Of a stretch of 21,719 nucleotides of DNA, positions 9,901 to 16,608 are shown in pieces. The stretch comes from Lachnospiraceae bacterium. Lineage in GTDB: Bacteria > Bacillota_A > Clostridia > Lachnospirales > Lachnospiraceae. The translations under genes and the position numbers were made by a program. How positions within the stretch are numbered: position 1 is the stretch's first letter; every line of letters begins with the position of its first letter. Location of the stretch: contig JAQUUB010000073.1 of assembly GCA_028694115.1 (NCBI GenBank), forward strand, positions 1 to 21,719, written 5' to 3'. The notes under the pieces are model-generated. The model saw nothing but the letters and a program-made list of their open reading frames with translations, ran no database searches and was not told the DNA's origin.

Positions 9901-10215
9901 GAAGCAGAAAAACGCGGAAAAGCATCGGGACTCACTGATGATGAATTAGCATTTTATGATGCACTCGCAGACAATGAGTCGGCAAAAGAAATCATGGGCG
10001 ATGATATTTTGAAACAGATTGCCAGAGATTTGACTTCTGCTATTAAAGGAAGCGTAACTGTAGACTGGTCAATCCGTGACAGCGTTCAGGCAAAGATGAA
10101 GATGGTAGTAAAACGATTGCTTAAGAAATATGGATATCCACCTGATAAGCAGGAAAAAGCAGTTGAAATCGTAATGGAACAGACGAAACTTATGTGTGAG
10201 AATGAGGTGAATTAG
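6994..10215 (+). CDS. hsdR: Type I restriction endonuclease subunit R
   Basis: HsdR is the ATP-driven translocase and nuclease of the type I enzyme, cutting unmethylated DNA away from the recognition site. The 1073 residues match the family. The PD-(D/E)xK nuclease is intact: D145, then E159-x-K161, followed by a QLQTYK segment near 176-181. The helicase motifs are present in order: TQGSGKS (301-307), DEAH (439-442), GFTGTP (480-485), and a late QAIARVNRV segment. The helical C-terminal part binds the M2S core. The start is TTG at 6994 with AGGGGG (6981-6986) 7 bases upstream, overlapping the previous stop. Confidence 0.95.
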   Translation: MKNNFCESQLEEATLEWFQELGYDTVFGPEISPEGDYPEREDYSEVILAERVRQALSDFNPELPEEAIEEAYRKIAVPQSPSMVMNNKTFQKMITDGIEVSYRQNDGTIRHVLARVFDFIHWDRNDFLAVNQFTIIESRIEKRPDVVVFVNGIPLVVIELKSAINEDVDISDAYNQLQTYKMSIPSMFTYNSFMVISDGINARAGTITSDEERFMAWRTIDGDGVAPLSIPQLEVLIKGMFERERILDIIKQFVLFQTDGKDTYKILAGYHQYHAVNKAVESTVRATSQKGDRRIGVVWHTQGSGKSLSMAFYAGKLVISEELENPTIVVITDRNDLDDQLFSTFAKCKDLLRGEPTHATDRVHLRELLNNRTSGGIIFTTIQKFAPEKKANKGENILTDAGDYVSEPYEYSIAAESSGEYNTEPVVLTERHNVIVMADEAHRSQYGFGADVIEDEYGADVKYGYAKHMRDALPNASYIGFTGTPISLTDKNTTAVFGDYIDVYDMTRAVEDGTTVKIFYESRIAKLELPENLKPTIDSEYEDITEYQEETQREKLKSKWSRLEAIVGSQERVKLIAKDIVEHFEKRQAAQEVAGGKAMVVSMSRRIAIDLYNEIVALRPDWHSDDLMSGKIKVVMTGSSSDPVEWQKFIGTKSTRETLAKRMKDVKDELQLVIVRDMWLTGFDVPSMHTMYIDKPMQGHNLMQAIARVNRVFKEKQGGLVVDYIGIAENLKDALAQYTESDRKTTGVDTEMAASIMLEKLELIKELLHEHDYSKFFTGTPKDKMQAIIETMDFVIGLREDGKKEYMKYVTELSRAFSLCATTDAAQTINDEISFHKAVKVSLIKMIEDTKKKKTVSQLDSELNQLVSKSISSNEVIDIFSEVGLNKPNIALLSEEFLEEVRGMKQKNLAVELLERLLKGTIKTFSKRNLVQSKKFSELLEQSIRKYQNRAIETTQIIMELIELAKQITEAEKRGKASGLTDDELAFYDALADNESAKEIMGDDILKQIARDLTSAIKGSVTVDWSIRDSVQAKMKMVVKRLLKKYGYPPDKQEKAVEIVMEQTKLMCENEVN

Positions 10216-10235
10216 AAAGAAAAGGGGGTGAGTAA

Positions 10236-10451
10236 ATGGGAGTAAAGGTTAATTTAAATACAAAAGGTATACTTAAAGACCTAGAAAGGCAGATGCAGAA
10301 AAATCCTGAAATTTTTGTAAAGCAAAATGCTGGAAAGGAATTTGAAGGAGCATGCCCAAAATGTGGACATGTAGGCATAATATTTACACAGCAAGGCGAT
10401 GCAGAATGTCCTGTATGCAAGGCTAGAATTAAAATTGAACTGAATTTTTAA
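10236..10451 (+). CDS. Small zinc-ribbon protein between R-M and CBASS
   Basis: A 71-residue protein preceded by AAGGGGGTG, a very strong ribosome site, so it is likely expressed. Two CxxC pairs (C40/C43 and C58/C61, 14 residues apart) form a zinc ribbon. The N-terminal 30 residues are basic and amphipathic. It begins 20 bases after the hsdR stop and is followed by another small gene 9 bases later, so it is almost certainly co-transcribed with both. The ribbon suggests nucleic-acid or protein binding. I do not recognise a named family. It may belong to the R-M system, to CBASS, or to an independent two-gene module. Confidence 0.75.
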   Translation: MGVKVNLNTKGILKDLERQMQKNPEIFVKQNAGKEFEGACPKCGHVGIIFTQQGDAECPVCKARIKIELNF

Positions 10452-10460
10452 AGGAGTATT

Positions 10461-10682
10461 ATGGCTGATATAAAATATGAAATTGTAGAAGAAATCGGTA
10501 TACTATCCGAAAATGCAAAAAGCTGGAGGAAAGAACTTAATCTAATCAGTTGGAATGATGGAGCTCCTAAGTACGATATTCGTGACTGGGCTCCTGAGCA
10601 TGAGAAGATGGGTAAAGGTACAACTTTGGCGAAAGAAGAAGTTGTTAAGTTGAAGGAACTATTAAATGGTATGGATTTGTAA
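10461..10682 (+). CDS. ydbC: YdbC-family PC4-like single-stranded DNA-binding protein
   Basis: A 73-residue protein whose sequence strongly recalls the small Firmicutes YdbC proteins, bacterial relatives of the eukaryotic coactivator PC4. Known members are dimers that bind single-stranded nucleic acid. The hallmark run is visible: LSENAKSWRKELN, then SWND, then YDIRDWAPEHEKMGKG with the GTTL strand. AAAGGAG lies close before the ATG. The gene is normally found alone in chromosomes, so its place between hsdR and a CD-NTase gene is unusual. It could help sense or protect ssDNA during phage attack, but that is inference. The family call is from memory of the motif pattern. Confidence 0.8.
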   Translation: MADIKYEIVEEIGILSENAKSWRKELNLISWNDGAPKYDIRDWAPEHEKMGKGTTLAKEEVVKLKELLNGMDL

Positions 10683-10725
10683 AAGAGAATAAAAAATATT
10701 AAATTAGAAAGCGAGGTATTAAGAG

Positions 10726-11733
10726 GTGATTAATTTACAAAAAGAATTTTTAGAGTTTCATGATAACATCAAATTAGACGATGAAAATGCTACACTTCGA
10801 GAAAAAAGAGATATTTTACTGAAAAAGTTAAAGGATAATATTTCAAGTGATGCGGCTACATATAATACCTTTAATCAAGGGAGTTATGCTATGGGGACAG
10901 GCATCATTCCAGAAGATGAAGACTATGATATTGATGTAGGACTAAAATTTAGTATTAATAAAGACAACTACGCTGATCCAATTGAGATTAAAAAGTGGGT
11001 TAGAGATGCTTTAAATGGACATACAAAAAGTGTGGAAATTCGACGCTCGTGTGTAACTGTTGCATATCAAAAAGCTGGTGAATCAATTTTTCATGTGGAT
11101 TTTGCTATTTATGCGGCAAATAATTCTGATGGAAAAATGTATATAGCAAAAGGAAAAGAGTTTTCTACAAGTGAAAACAAAAAATGGGAATTGACAGATC
11201 CACAAGGTCTAATAAATAAAATCAAAGAAAAATACAGTGGGGATGATGCGGCTCAATTTCGTAGAGTAATTCGATACATGAAAAAATGGAGGACACATCA
11301 ATTTCAGTCAGGTGGAAATGAGACTCCAACTGGAATAAGCCTCACTGTACTTGCGTATAATTTCTTTTCAGTCAATAAGTCATATGATTGGGCCACTCAA
11401 AAGAATGTGTATGATGATTTTTCTGCTCTATATAATTTATTAAACAGTATTAAAAATTCATTTGGTTTAAAGTGGAATAGTCAAGACAATGCATGGTACC
11501 ATACTATAACTATATCTTTACCAGTGGAACCTGGTAATAATTTGTTTGAAAAGATGTCAGAGAAACAGTTGGAAAGTTTCTATTCCAAGATTGATTCAAT
11601 GATTTCGAAGATGGATGAGGTTAAATCAAAACAAAAAAGAGCAGATGCTTGTGCAATATTGGTTGATTTGTTTGGGGATGATTTTCCTGTAACTGTTGAT
11701 AAAAGTATGGTCGGTACATCCGAATCGGCTTAA
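10726..11733 (+). CDS. CBASS cGAS/DncV-like nucleotidyltransferase (CD-NTase)
   Basis: This enzyme makes a cyclic oligonucleotide alarm signal on phage infection. The 335 residues carry the polymerase-beta-like core: NQGSYAMGTG (GS at 52-53), the DYDIDVG motif with metal-binding D68 and D70, and the third Asp in HVDFAIY (D125). All three acids are present. The start is GTG at 10726, with GCGAGG (10711-10716) 9 bases upstream. The C-terminus ends VGTSESA. In type II CBASS the neighbouring Cap2 couples the enzyme through its C-terminal residue, and a small residue such as Ala fits this. The clade and exact product cannot be decided here. The SAVED effector downstream suggests a cyclic trinucleotide or similar. 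Confidence 0.93.
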   Translation: MINLQKEFLEFHDNIKLDDENATLREKRDILLKKLKDNISSDAATYNTFNQGSYAMGTGIIPEDEDYDIDVGLKFSINKDNYADPIEIKKWVRDALNGHTKSVEIRRSCVTVAYQKAGESIFHVDFAIYAANNSDGKMYIAKGKEFSTSENKKWELTDPQGLINKIKEKYSGDDAAQFRRVIRYMKKWRTHQFQSGGNETPTGISLTVLAYNFFSVNKSYDWATQKNVYDDFSALYNLLNSIKNSFGLKWNSQDNAWYHTITISLPVEPGNNLFEKMSEKQLESFYSKIDSMISKMDEVKSKQKRADACAILVDLFGDDFPVTVDKSMVGTSESA

Positions 11734-11737
11734 GAAT

Positions 11738-13474
11738 ATGGCTATTGAAAAAGATGAAATAGCAGGTATTATTAAAAATTTGAATATTCAGCGAAATGTT
11801 AATTTCACAGTTAATGAAAAATGTGGAAAGAAGTACTTAGATGAGTATACAGGAACTGTATTGCTTAGCAATAGCGAAAGAATAGATTTGTCAATTTCTT
11901 TTTCAAAACACTTTCCATTAACATTGCCAGATATTTATGTTAAGGACAATAAGTCATTCCGTGCTCATGTGGGAAGTGGTGGGAAAATATGCCTTTTTGA
12001 TTCTAGTGCGATACTTATTAAGCAGGATATGGCAGAACAGCTAGTAATTGACTGCTTTGATCAGGCAATAGGAATATTGAATATCCATCCAGGTAGCAAA
12101 CTTTATAATGATGAAGTTTGTAGAGAGTTTGATTCATATTGGCTTTCAGTTCGAAATAAAAAAGTCTATTCTAGTCTTGATATAAATAACATTAAATATT
12201 GTGAATATCCAATTGTAGTAGCAAAAGGTATTAGCATTATTGGAAATACAAAATTGGAAGCCGAAATTATTCTTCGCAATAACTTTGGTTTTTCTCCGGA
12301 CAAAGATGATTTTGATAGAACTTGCGTAATTATAAGGATTAGAGACGGAAGTAACATAATACCATTGTCAAAACAGTTTAAGTGGAGCACAATCCGGAAG
12401 TATGTACTTGATAACACCACATCATCTGTTAAACGGCAGTTTCGAGAGTTCCTTAACAAAAAAGTCAAACATTATGTGCGATATATTATGCTGATTTACC
12501 CTGCGAATGAAGGCAATATCTTGTTTGGATTTCGTATTGAATTTAATAGCTCTAGATACTCTAAAATAGAGCATTTACAGACATGTAAGGTTGAGAATGT
12601 GTTTGTTGAACGAATTGATTATCAATATATGGCAATGAGAGGCGGTGCGACACTAGATCTAAAGGAAAAGCGAGTGCTTCTCTTAGGCTGTGGTTCTGTT
12701 GGGGGATATATAGCAAATAATCTTTGCCAAGCAGGTATTATGAATATTGATATATTAGATGATGATATTTTTCGACCAGAAAATGTTCACAGACATTGGC
12801 TCGGATTTGATTCGATTAGTCCAAAAGAGATTAGATATAAAGCAGATTTGGTCAAAGAAAAGCTTGAAGCACACTATCCTTATGCTGATGTAGATTCGCT
12901 AAACTATATTGATAGAAGTGCTCAAAGTTATCTTTCTGATGTAAATAGATTGGGACATTATCATTTGATAATTTCAGCCCTAGGAGAACCAACGGTTAAT
13001 CTTGAAATAAACAGAATATTACACAAAAACCATTTAGATACCCCGTTGATATGTTGCTTCAATGAACCCTATGGTGTTGGTGGTCATGTATTAGCAGTTA
13101 ATATAGATAAAAACTCATGCTTGCAATGCTGGTATACCGATACGATTTCAAGTGACATAGTTCAGTTTAAAGGTAGTTTTGTAGCACCAGGACAAAATTT
13201 CAAGAAAAATATATCAGGGTGTAGTGGATCGTTTGTTCCATATAGTTGTTTGGATTCTCAACAGACTGCATTGCTTGCAACAAGAAAGAGCATTGATATA
13301 CTAAACGATAATTTATCAAAAAATACGTTGTTTTCTTGGATTGGATCACCGGAAGAACTGTTGGGACAAGGATTTTACTTGTCAGATTGGTACTTAGTAA
13401 ATAAGGAAAAAGGATATGTTACCATGGATGCGATTAGAAATAGTAACTGTAGTATATGCAGGTGCAAAGGTTAG
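11738..13474 (+). CDS. cap2: CBASS Cap2, E2-E1 ubiquitin-transfer-like fusion
   Basis: Cap2 primes the CD-NTase by linking its C-terminus to a cellular target through thioester chemistry. Using ATG 11738 the protein is 578 residues, the usual Cap2 size. The N-terminal E2-like domain has a candidate catalytic Cys85 in GGKICLF. A linker region follows (about 150-310). The ThiF/E1 adenylation domain then has LLLGCGSVGG (about 315-323) and DDDIFRPENVHRH. C495 in GCSGS is a candidate E1 cysteine. CxxC pairs at 461/464 and 571/574 could hold zinc. The ATG lies 4 bases after the CD-NTase stop. A TTG at 11696 is in frame but inside the previous gene and has no clear ribosome site. Confidence 0.93.
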   Translation: MAIEKDEIAGIIKNLNIQRNVNFTVNEKCGKKYLDEYTGTVLLSNSERIDLSISFSKHFPLTLPDIYVKDNKSFRAHVGSGGKICLFDSSAILIKQDMAEQLVIDCFDQAIGILNIHPGSKLYNDEVCREFDSYWLSVRNKKVYSSLDINNIKYCEYPIVVAKGISIIGNTKLEAEIILRNNFGFSPDKDDFDRTCVIIRIRDGSNIIPLSKQFKWSTIRKYVLDNTTSSVKRQFREFLNKKVKHYVRYIMLIYPANEGNILFGFRIEFNSSRYSKIEHLQTCKVENVFVERIDYQYMAMRGGATLDLKEKRVLLLGCGSVGGYIANNLCQAGIMNIDILDDDIFRPENVHRHWLGFDSISPKEIRYKADLVKEKLEAHYPYADVDSLNYIDRSAQSYLSDVNRLGHYHLIISALGEPTVNLEINRILHKNHLDTPLICCFNEPYGVGGHVLAVNIDKNSCLQCWYTDTISSDIVQFKGSFVAPGQNFKKNISGCSGSFVPYSCLDSQQTALLATRKSIDILNDNLSKNTLFSWIGSPEELLGQGFYLSDWYLVNKEKGYVTMDAIRNSNCSICRCKG

Positions 13475-13485
13475 GAGTAGTTCAT

Positions 13486-13953
13486 TTGAAATATTACTAT
13501 AATGATGAGATTGTTTTTTCGATAAATCCGGATGTGTGTGAAAAATTAATAAGTTATATGAAAGATTATCACTTTAGAATTGAAAAAGGGGGTATTATTA
13601 TTGGTGTACTGAATCCAGCCGAGAAGCAAATCATTGCAACTGATTTGACTGAACCACAAAAGAAAGACAAATGTACGGCATTTACTTACAAACGGGCTGA
13701 GTATGGTCATCAAGAAAGAATGGATAAACTTTGGGAAGAATCACAGTATGTTAAAACTTATCTAGGAGAGTGGCATACCCATAACCAATGTATTCCTAAG
13801 CCTTCTTTTGTTGATCGAAGAAATTGGATAGAAATTTCGAAAAGAAAGCAAAATTCTGATTGGATTTTTTTTGTGATTATTGGTACTCAGCAAATAGGGG
13901 TTTGGGCTGTAACAGACGGGGAAATTGTACAAATGGAAGTTAAAACGAAATAA
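13486..13953 (+). CDS. cap3: CBASS Cap3, JAB/JAMM deconjugating peptidase
   Basis: Cap3 cuts the CD-NTase off its target, reversing Cap2. The JAMM zinc-peptidase signature is complete: E33 in EKGG, H97 and H99 in GEWHTHNQ, then S107 and D110 in PSFVDRR. The preferred start is TTG at 13486, which gives 155 residues, because TAGGAG (13472-13477) lies 8 bases upstream. The in-frame ATG at 13456 lies inside cap2 and has no good ribosome site. With Cap2 next to it, the locus is a type II CBASS with both writer and eraser. Confidence 0.93.
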   Translation: MKYYYNDEIVFSINPDVCEKLISYMKDYHFRIEKGGIIIGVLNPAEKQIIATDLTEPQKKDKCTAFTYKRAEYGHQERMDKLWEESQYVKTYLGEWHTHNQCIPKPSFVDRRNWIEISKRKQNSDWIFFVIIGTQQIGVWAVTDGEIVQMEVKTK

Positions 13954-13960
13954 GATATAG

Positions 13961-13966
13961 AGGAGG
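13961..13966 (+). promoter_or_regulatory. Consensus ribosome site facing an ACG instead of ATG
   Basis: AGGAGG at 13961-13966 is an ideal Shine-Dalgarno for the SAVED effector. Eight bases later, at 13975-13977, the codon in the right frame is ACG. One T-to-C change from ATG would explain it. GTG at 13966 overlaps the ribosome site and cannot use it. ATT at 13972 is another rare start, 5 bases away. Confidence 0.6.
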
Positions 13967-13974
13967 TGTTTATT

Positions 13975-15006
13975 ACGGAAAAGGTCAATAAAATACTGCT
14001 TTGTGTTCCTAAAAAAGTGTATATTGGATTCTGTTTATTTTTTTTGTTAATTGATGCTGTAGGCTTAAACTTGTCCTCATTTCTCAAAAAAATCGAGGTA
14101 TTTGATATTGCGGCAGCTTACAATTCATTAATAAATTTATATCCACCTATTACAAAAATTGCTCAAAATTACATATATGGATTTCTGATATTAACACTAA
14201 TTTCATTTGCATTAATATTTTATAAGCCGAAACTTATATTACTAAAGCAAATCTCATTTACATACGACATTGCAGCTGTAAAACCAAGTATTTTAAAGAA
14301 CTATCGAGTTAAAAATATAGAAATTAATCAGTCTGAAGAGATGAAAAGTGTTGATACATTTATTCAAGCTGTTTCTAGGCAGGATGAAGCTGTAAAATTA
14401 TTGATGCAAACAAGAAAATCTGCAAGTCTTTGCTATTATGGTATTGCGCATACTCCTTTAATATTCAGGTTAGGATTTTTGTTGGGTGACCAAAATAATG
14501 TTATGTTGTTACATAAAGTACGGACGAATGGCTCTTTGTTTGATGAATGGTCAAGTGACAATAATGGATATTCAGCAATAACACCAGAGGAAAATAATAA
14601 ATCAATCCAATCTACGGAACTTATTGTGTCAATTTCAACTTCGTTGAAAATTACTAGACAGGATTTAGAATCACTAAAACCTGAAAATAAGCATATACTA
14701 AATTTTGAAAGCAATGTTGTTTCATTTGATAGCATTATGAGCTATTCGCAGGCAGAGAACTTCAGAAGTGCAATTATGCACGGCATGAGAGAATGTGTTA
14801 AAAAACATGGTATTCAAAAAATCCATATGGTTATATCGTCATCAGTTGCATTTACATTTTTTCTAGGACAAGCATTAAGTGCTCAACATGATCCGATAAC
14901 CGTGGTTTACCATTTTGAAAAAAATAGATATCCATGGGGAATTTGCATGAACGAAGTAGCTACGAAAGCACTTGTTATTAATAAAATATCTGAAGGAGCT
15001 ACATAA
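13975..15006 (+). CDS. cap14: CBASS effector with two membrane segments and a SAVED domain (Cap14-like)
   Basis: This is the predicted killing effector: SAVED binds the cyclic nucleotide made upstream, and the membrane part would then disrupt the inner membrane. Numbered from the ACG start, the protein is about 343 residues. Two hydrophobic segments lie at about 15-33 (VYIGFCLFFLLIDAVGL) and 66-84 (YIYGFLILTLISFALIFY). The rest (about 105-343) is SAVED, with HMVISSSVAFTFFLGQAL and the strand PITVVYHFEKNRYPWGI near the C-terminus. Length and layout match TM-SAVED proteins named Cap14. The start is unusual: no ATG, GTG or TTG is placed correctly, so translation may be weak or begin at a rare codon. 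It is spaced 21 bases after cap3. Confidence 0.88.
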   Translation, partial: TEKVNKILLCVPKKVYIGFCLFFLLIDAVGLNLSSFLKKIEVFDIAAAYNSLINLYPPITKIAQNYIYGFLILTLISFALIFYKPKLILLKQISFTYDIAAVKPSILKNYRVKNIEINQSEEMKSVDTFIQAVSRQDEAVKLLMQTRKSASLCYYGIAHTPLIFRLGFLLGDQNNVMLLHKVRTNGSLFDEWSSDNNGYSAITPEENNKSIQSTELIVSISTSLKITRQDLESLKPENKHILNFESNVVSFDSIMSYSQAENFRSAIMHGMRECVKKHGIQKIHMVISSSVAFTFFLGQALSAQHDPITVVYHFEKNRYPWGICMNEVATKALVINKISEGAT

Positions 15007-15028
15007 TATTTTAGAAGGAGGATGCCTT

Positions 15029-16534
15029 ATGACAATTGAAGAGATATTAGCAGGAGAGTCGAAAACAGTGGAATTCAAACGGGAACTTCCTGATAAAAGC
15101 GAAAAATATATGAAGTCGGTCGTTGCATTTTCTAATACTTCTGGTGGCAAGATAATCATTGGAGTTGAGGATAAAACGCGTAAGGTGGTTGGAGTACCAG
15201 ATGATAAGGCATTTGAAATAATTGACAGCATAACGAATGCAATTTCAGACAGTTGCTCGCCTCAGATTATTCCAGATATTACACTTCAAACTATTAAAGA
15301 TAAAACAGTAGTGGTAGTTTCCATATATCCGGGTAGACAGCGTCCTTATTATATTACGTCACTTGGAAAAGAAAATGGAATATTTATTAGAACATCAGGC
15401 TCATCCAGACGAGCTGATAGTGCACAGATAAAAGAATTAGAATTCGAAGGTGCAAATAGATATTTTGACCAGACTTATAGTGTGGGTCATACAGTTTCCG
15501 AAGGTCAGATTAGCCGGCTTTGCGCTGATATGAAGACTTGGGCATTAAAGGCTTGCAAGACAGAACAAGAAAAGAAAAATGTGAAAGAAGTTACAAAAGG
15601 GAATTTAATTTCATGGGGATTACTTACAGAAAGAGATGGAGCGTTATTTCCTACCAATGCATTTTTGCTTCTAACTGACAATGATTTTCCACAGGCAAAA
15701 ATCCAGTGTGCAGTATTTAAGGGAACAACAAGGAATATTTTCATAGATAAGCGTGAATACACAGGACCAATTCAGGATCAGATTGAAGAAGCCTATCAAT
15801 TTGTTCTTAGAAATATAAGATTAGGTGCAACAATAAGAGGTTTGTATCGTGTCGATGATTATGAACTGCCAATTGAAGGTATAAGGGAATTAATCTGCAA
15901 TGCAGTTGCGCACAGAAGTTATCTTGATGAAGGTTGTGTTCAGGTAGCACTCTTTGACGACAGACTCGAAGTAACATCTCCGGGCATGCTTTTTGGTGGA
16001 TTATCGATTGAAGATTTAAAAGAAGGACAATCAAGACCAAGAAACAGAGGAATAGCATCTGCATTTGTAGCAATGAAGGTAATTGAACAATGGGGTACTG
16101 GTATTCCAAGAATTATTGAGATGTGCAAAGAATATGAATTGCAGGAACCAGAATTTATTGAAATTGGAATGGATTTCAGAGTGAATTTATATCGAAAGCA
16201 TAATACTGATAAAAATGAAAATCAGTTAATTAGAGTTAACAAACAGTTAATTGAAGACGGAAACCAGTTAATTCAAAGCAAAAACAAGTTAATTGAAAAA
16301 GTAAATCAGTTAATTGACAGGATGGATGGAAACGCAAATACAAAAGAAAACATACGATTACTTTACGAAAAATTAGAAGATGATCAGGTTTTTGGAAGAA
16401 AAGATATCATGAGTATAACAGGCTTATCAATAAATCCTGCAGGAACTCTGATTCATAAATTATTAGATATGAATTTAATAGTTCCAGTTGAGGGAAAAGG
16501 GAAAGGAAAATATATTTTTTCAATAAAAATATAG
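15029..16534 (+). CDS. AlbA_2 (Schlafen-like) and HATPase-like putative transcriptional regulator (COG2865 type)
   Basis: The protein is 501 residues from ATG 15029, which has AGAAGGAGG (15013-15021) 7 bases upstream. An upstream in-frame start at 14972 lies inside the effector gene and lacks a ribosome site. Residues about 8-125 form an AlbA_2/Schlafen AAA_4-like domain, beginning GESKTVEFKRELP and containing FSNTSGGKIIIGVED. Residues about 283-370 resemble the HATPase-like region of this family (IRELICNAVAHRSY, then QWGTGIPRI). Residues about 397-432 are a heptad repeat of N-Q-L-I units. The end (about 440-501) looks like a winged helix. Members are usually annotated as RecG-like or regulators. 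The gene starts 22 bases after the effector and may control or be part of the island. Its function is not established. Confidence 0.82.
   Translation: MTIEEILAGESKTVEFKRELPDKSEKYMKSVVAFSNTSGGKIIIGVEDKTRKVVGVPDDKAFEIIDSITNAISDSCSPQIIPDITLQTIKDKTVVVVSIYPGRQRPYYITSLGKENGIFIRTSGSSRRADSAQIKELEFEGANRYFDQTYSVGHTVSEGQISRLCADMKTWALKACKTEQEKKNVKEVTKGNLISWGLLTERDGALFPTNAFLLLTDNDFPQAKIQCAVFKGTTRNIFIDKREYTGPIQDQIEEAYQFVLRNIRLGATIRGLYRVDDYELPIEGIRELICNAVAHRSYLDEGCVQVALFDDRLEVTSPGMLFGGLSIEDLKEGQSRPRNRGIASAFVAMKVIEQWGTGIPRIIEMCKEYELQEPEFIEIGMDFRVNLYRKHNTDKNENQLIRVNKQLIEDGNQLIQSKNKLIEKVNQLIDRMDGNANTKENIRLLYEKLEDDQVFGRKDIMSITGLSINPAGTLIHKLLDMNLIVPVEGKGKGKYIFSIKI
16223..16315 (+). repeat. Five 21-bp direct repeats around AGTTAATT inside the regulator gene
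   Basis: Copies of (C)AGTTAATT begin at 16223, 16244, 16265, 16286 (as AAGTTAATT) and 16307, each exactly 21 bases apart. They encode the heptad repeat with N-[QK]-L-I every seven residues, which should form a leucine-zipper-like coiled coil between the ATPase-like domain and the C-terminal winged helix. The repeat number could vary between strains by slippage. Confidence 0.85.
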
Positions 16535-16563
16535 CCAACGATTATAGAATGCTATAGATCAGA

Positions 16564-16608
16564 AACGGTCAATGAAGGGTCATTAGAGGTCATTGACCGT
16601 TTATTTTT
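16564..16608 (+). terminator. Hairpin terminator between convergent genes
   Basis: AACGGTCAATGA (16564-16575) pairs perfectly with TCATTGACCGTT (16590-16601) across a 14-base loop, and the sequence then runs TATTTTT. The loop contains a third GGTCATT. It ends the rightward run and touches the stop codon of the minus-strand gene. On the minus strand the trailing T-run is poor, so it should work mainly rightward. Confidence 0.8.

Noticed and set aside
11696..11737. TTG 11696 as the cap2 start
   Set aside because: It is inside the CD-NTase gene without a clear ribosome site. ATG 11738 just after the stop gives the usual Cap2 length.
13456..13485. ATG 13456 as the cap3 start
   Set aside because: No ribosome site precedes it, while TAGGAG is placed correctly for TTG 13486.
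15807..16109. 100-codon minus-strand frame opposite the regulator gene
   Set aside because: It is His/Leu/Gln-rich low-complexity translation opposite a well-supported gene and has no ribosome site, so it is a shadow.
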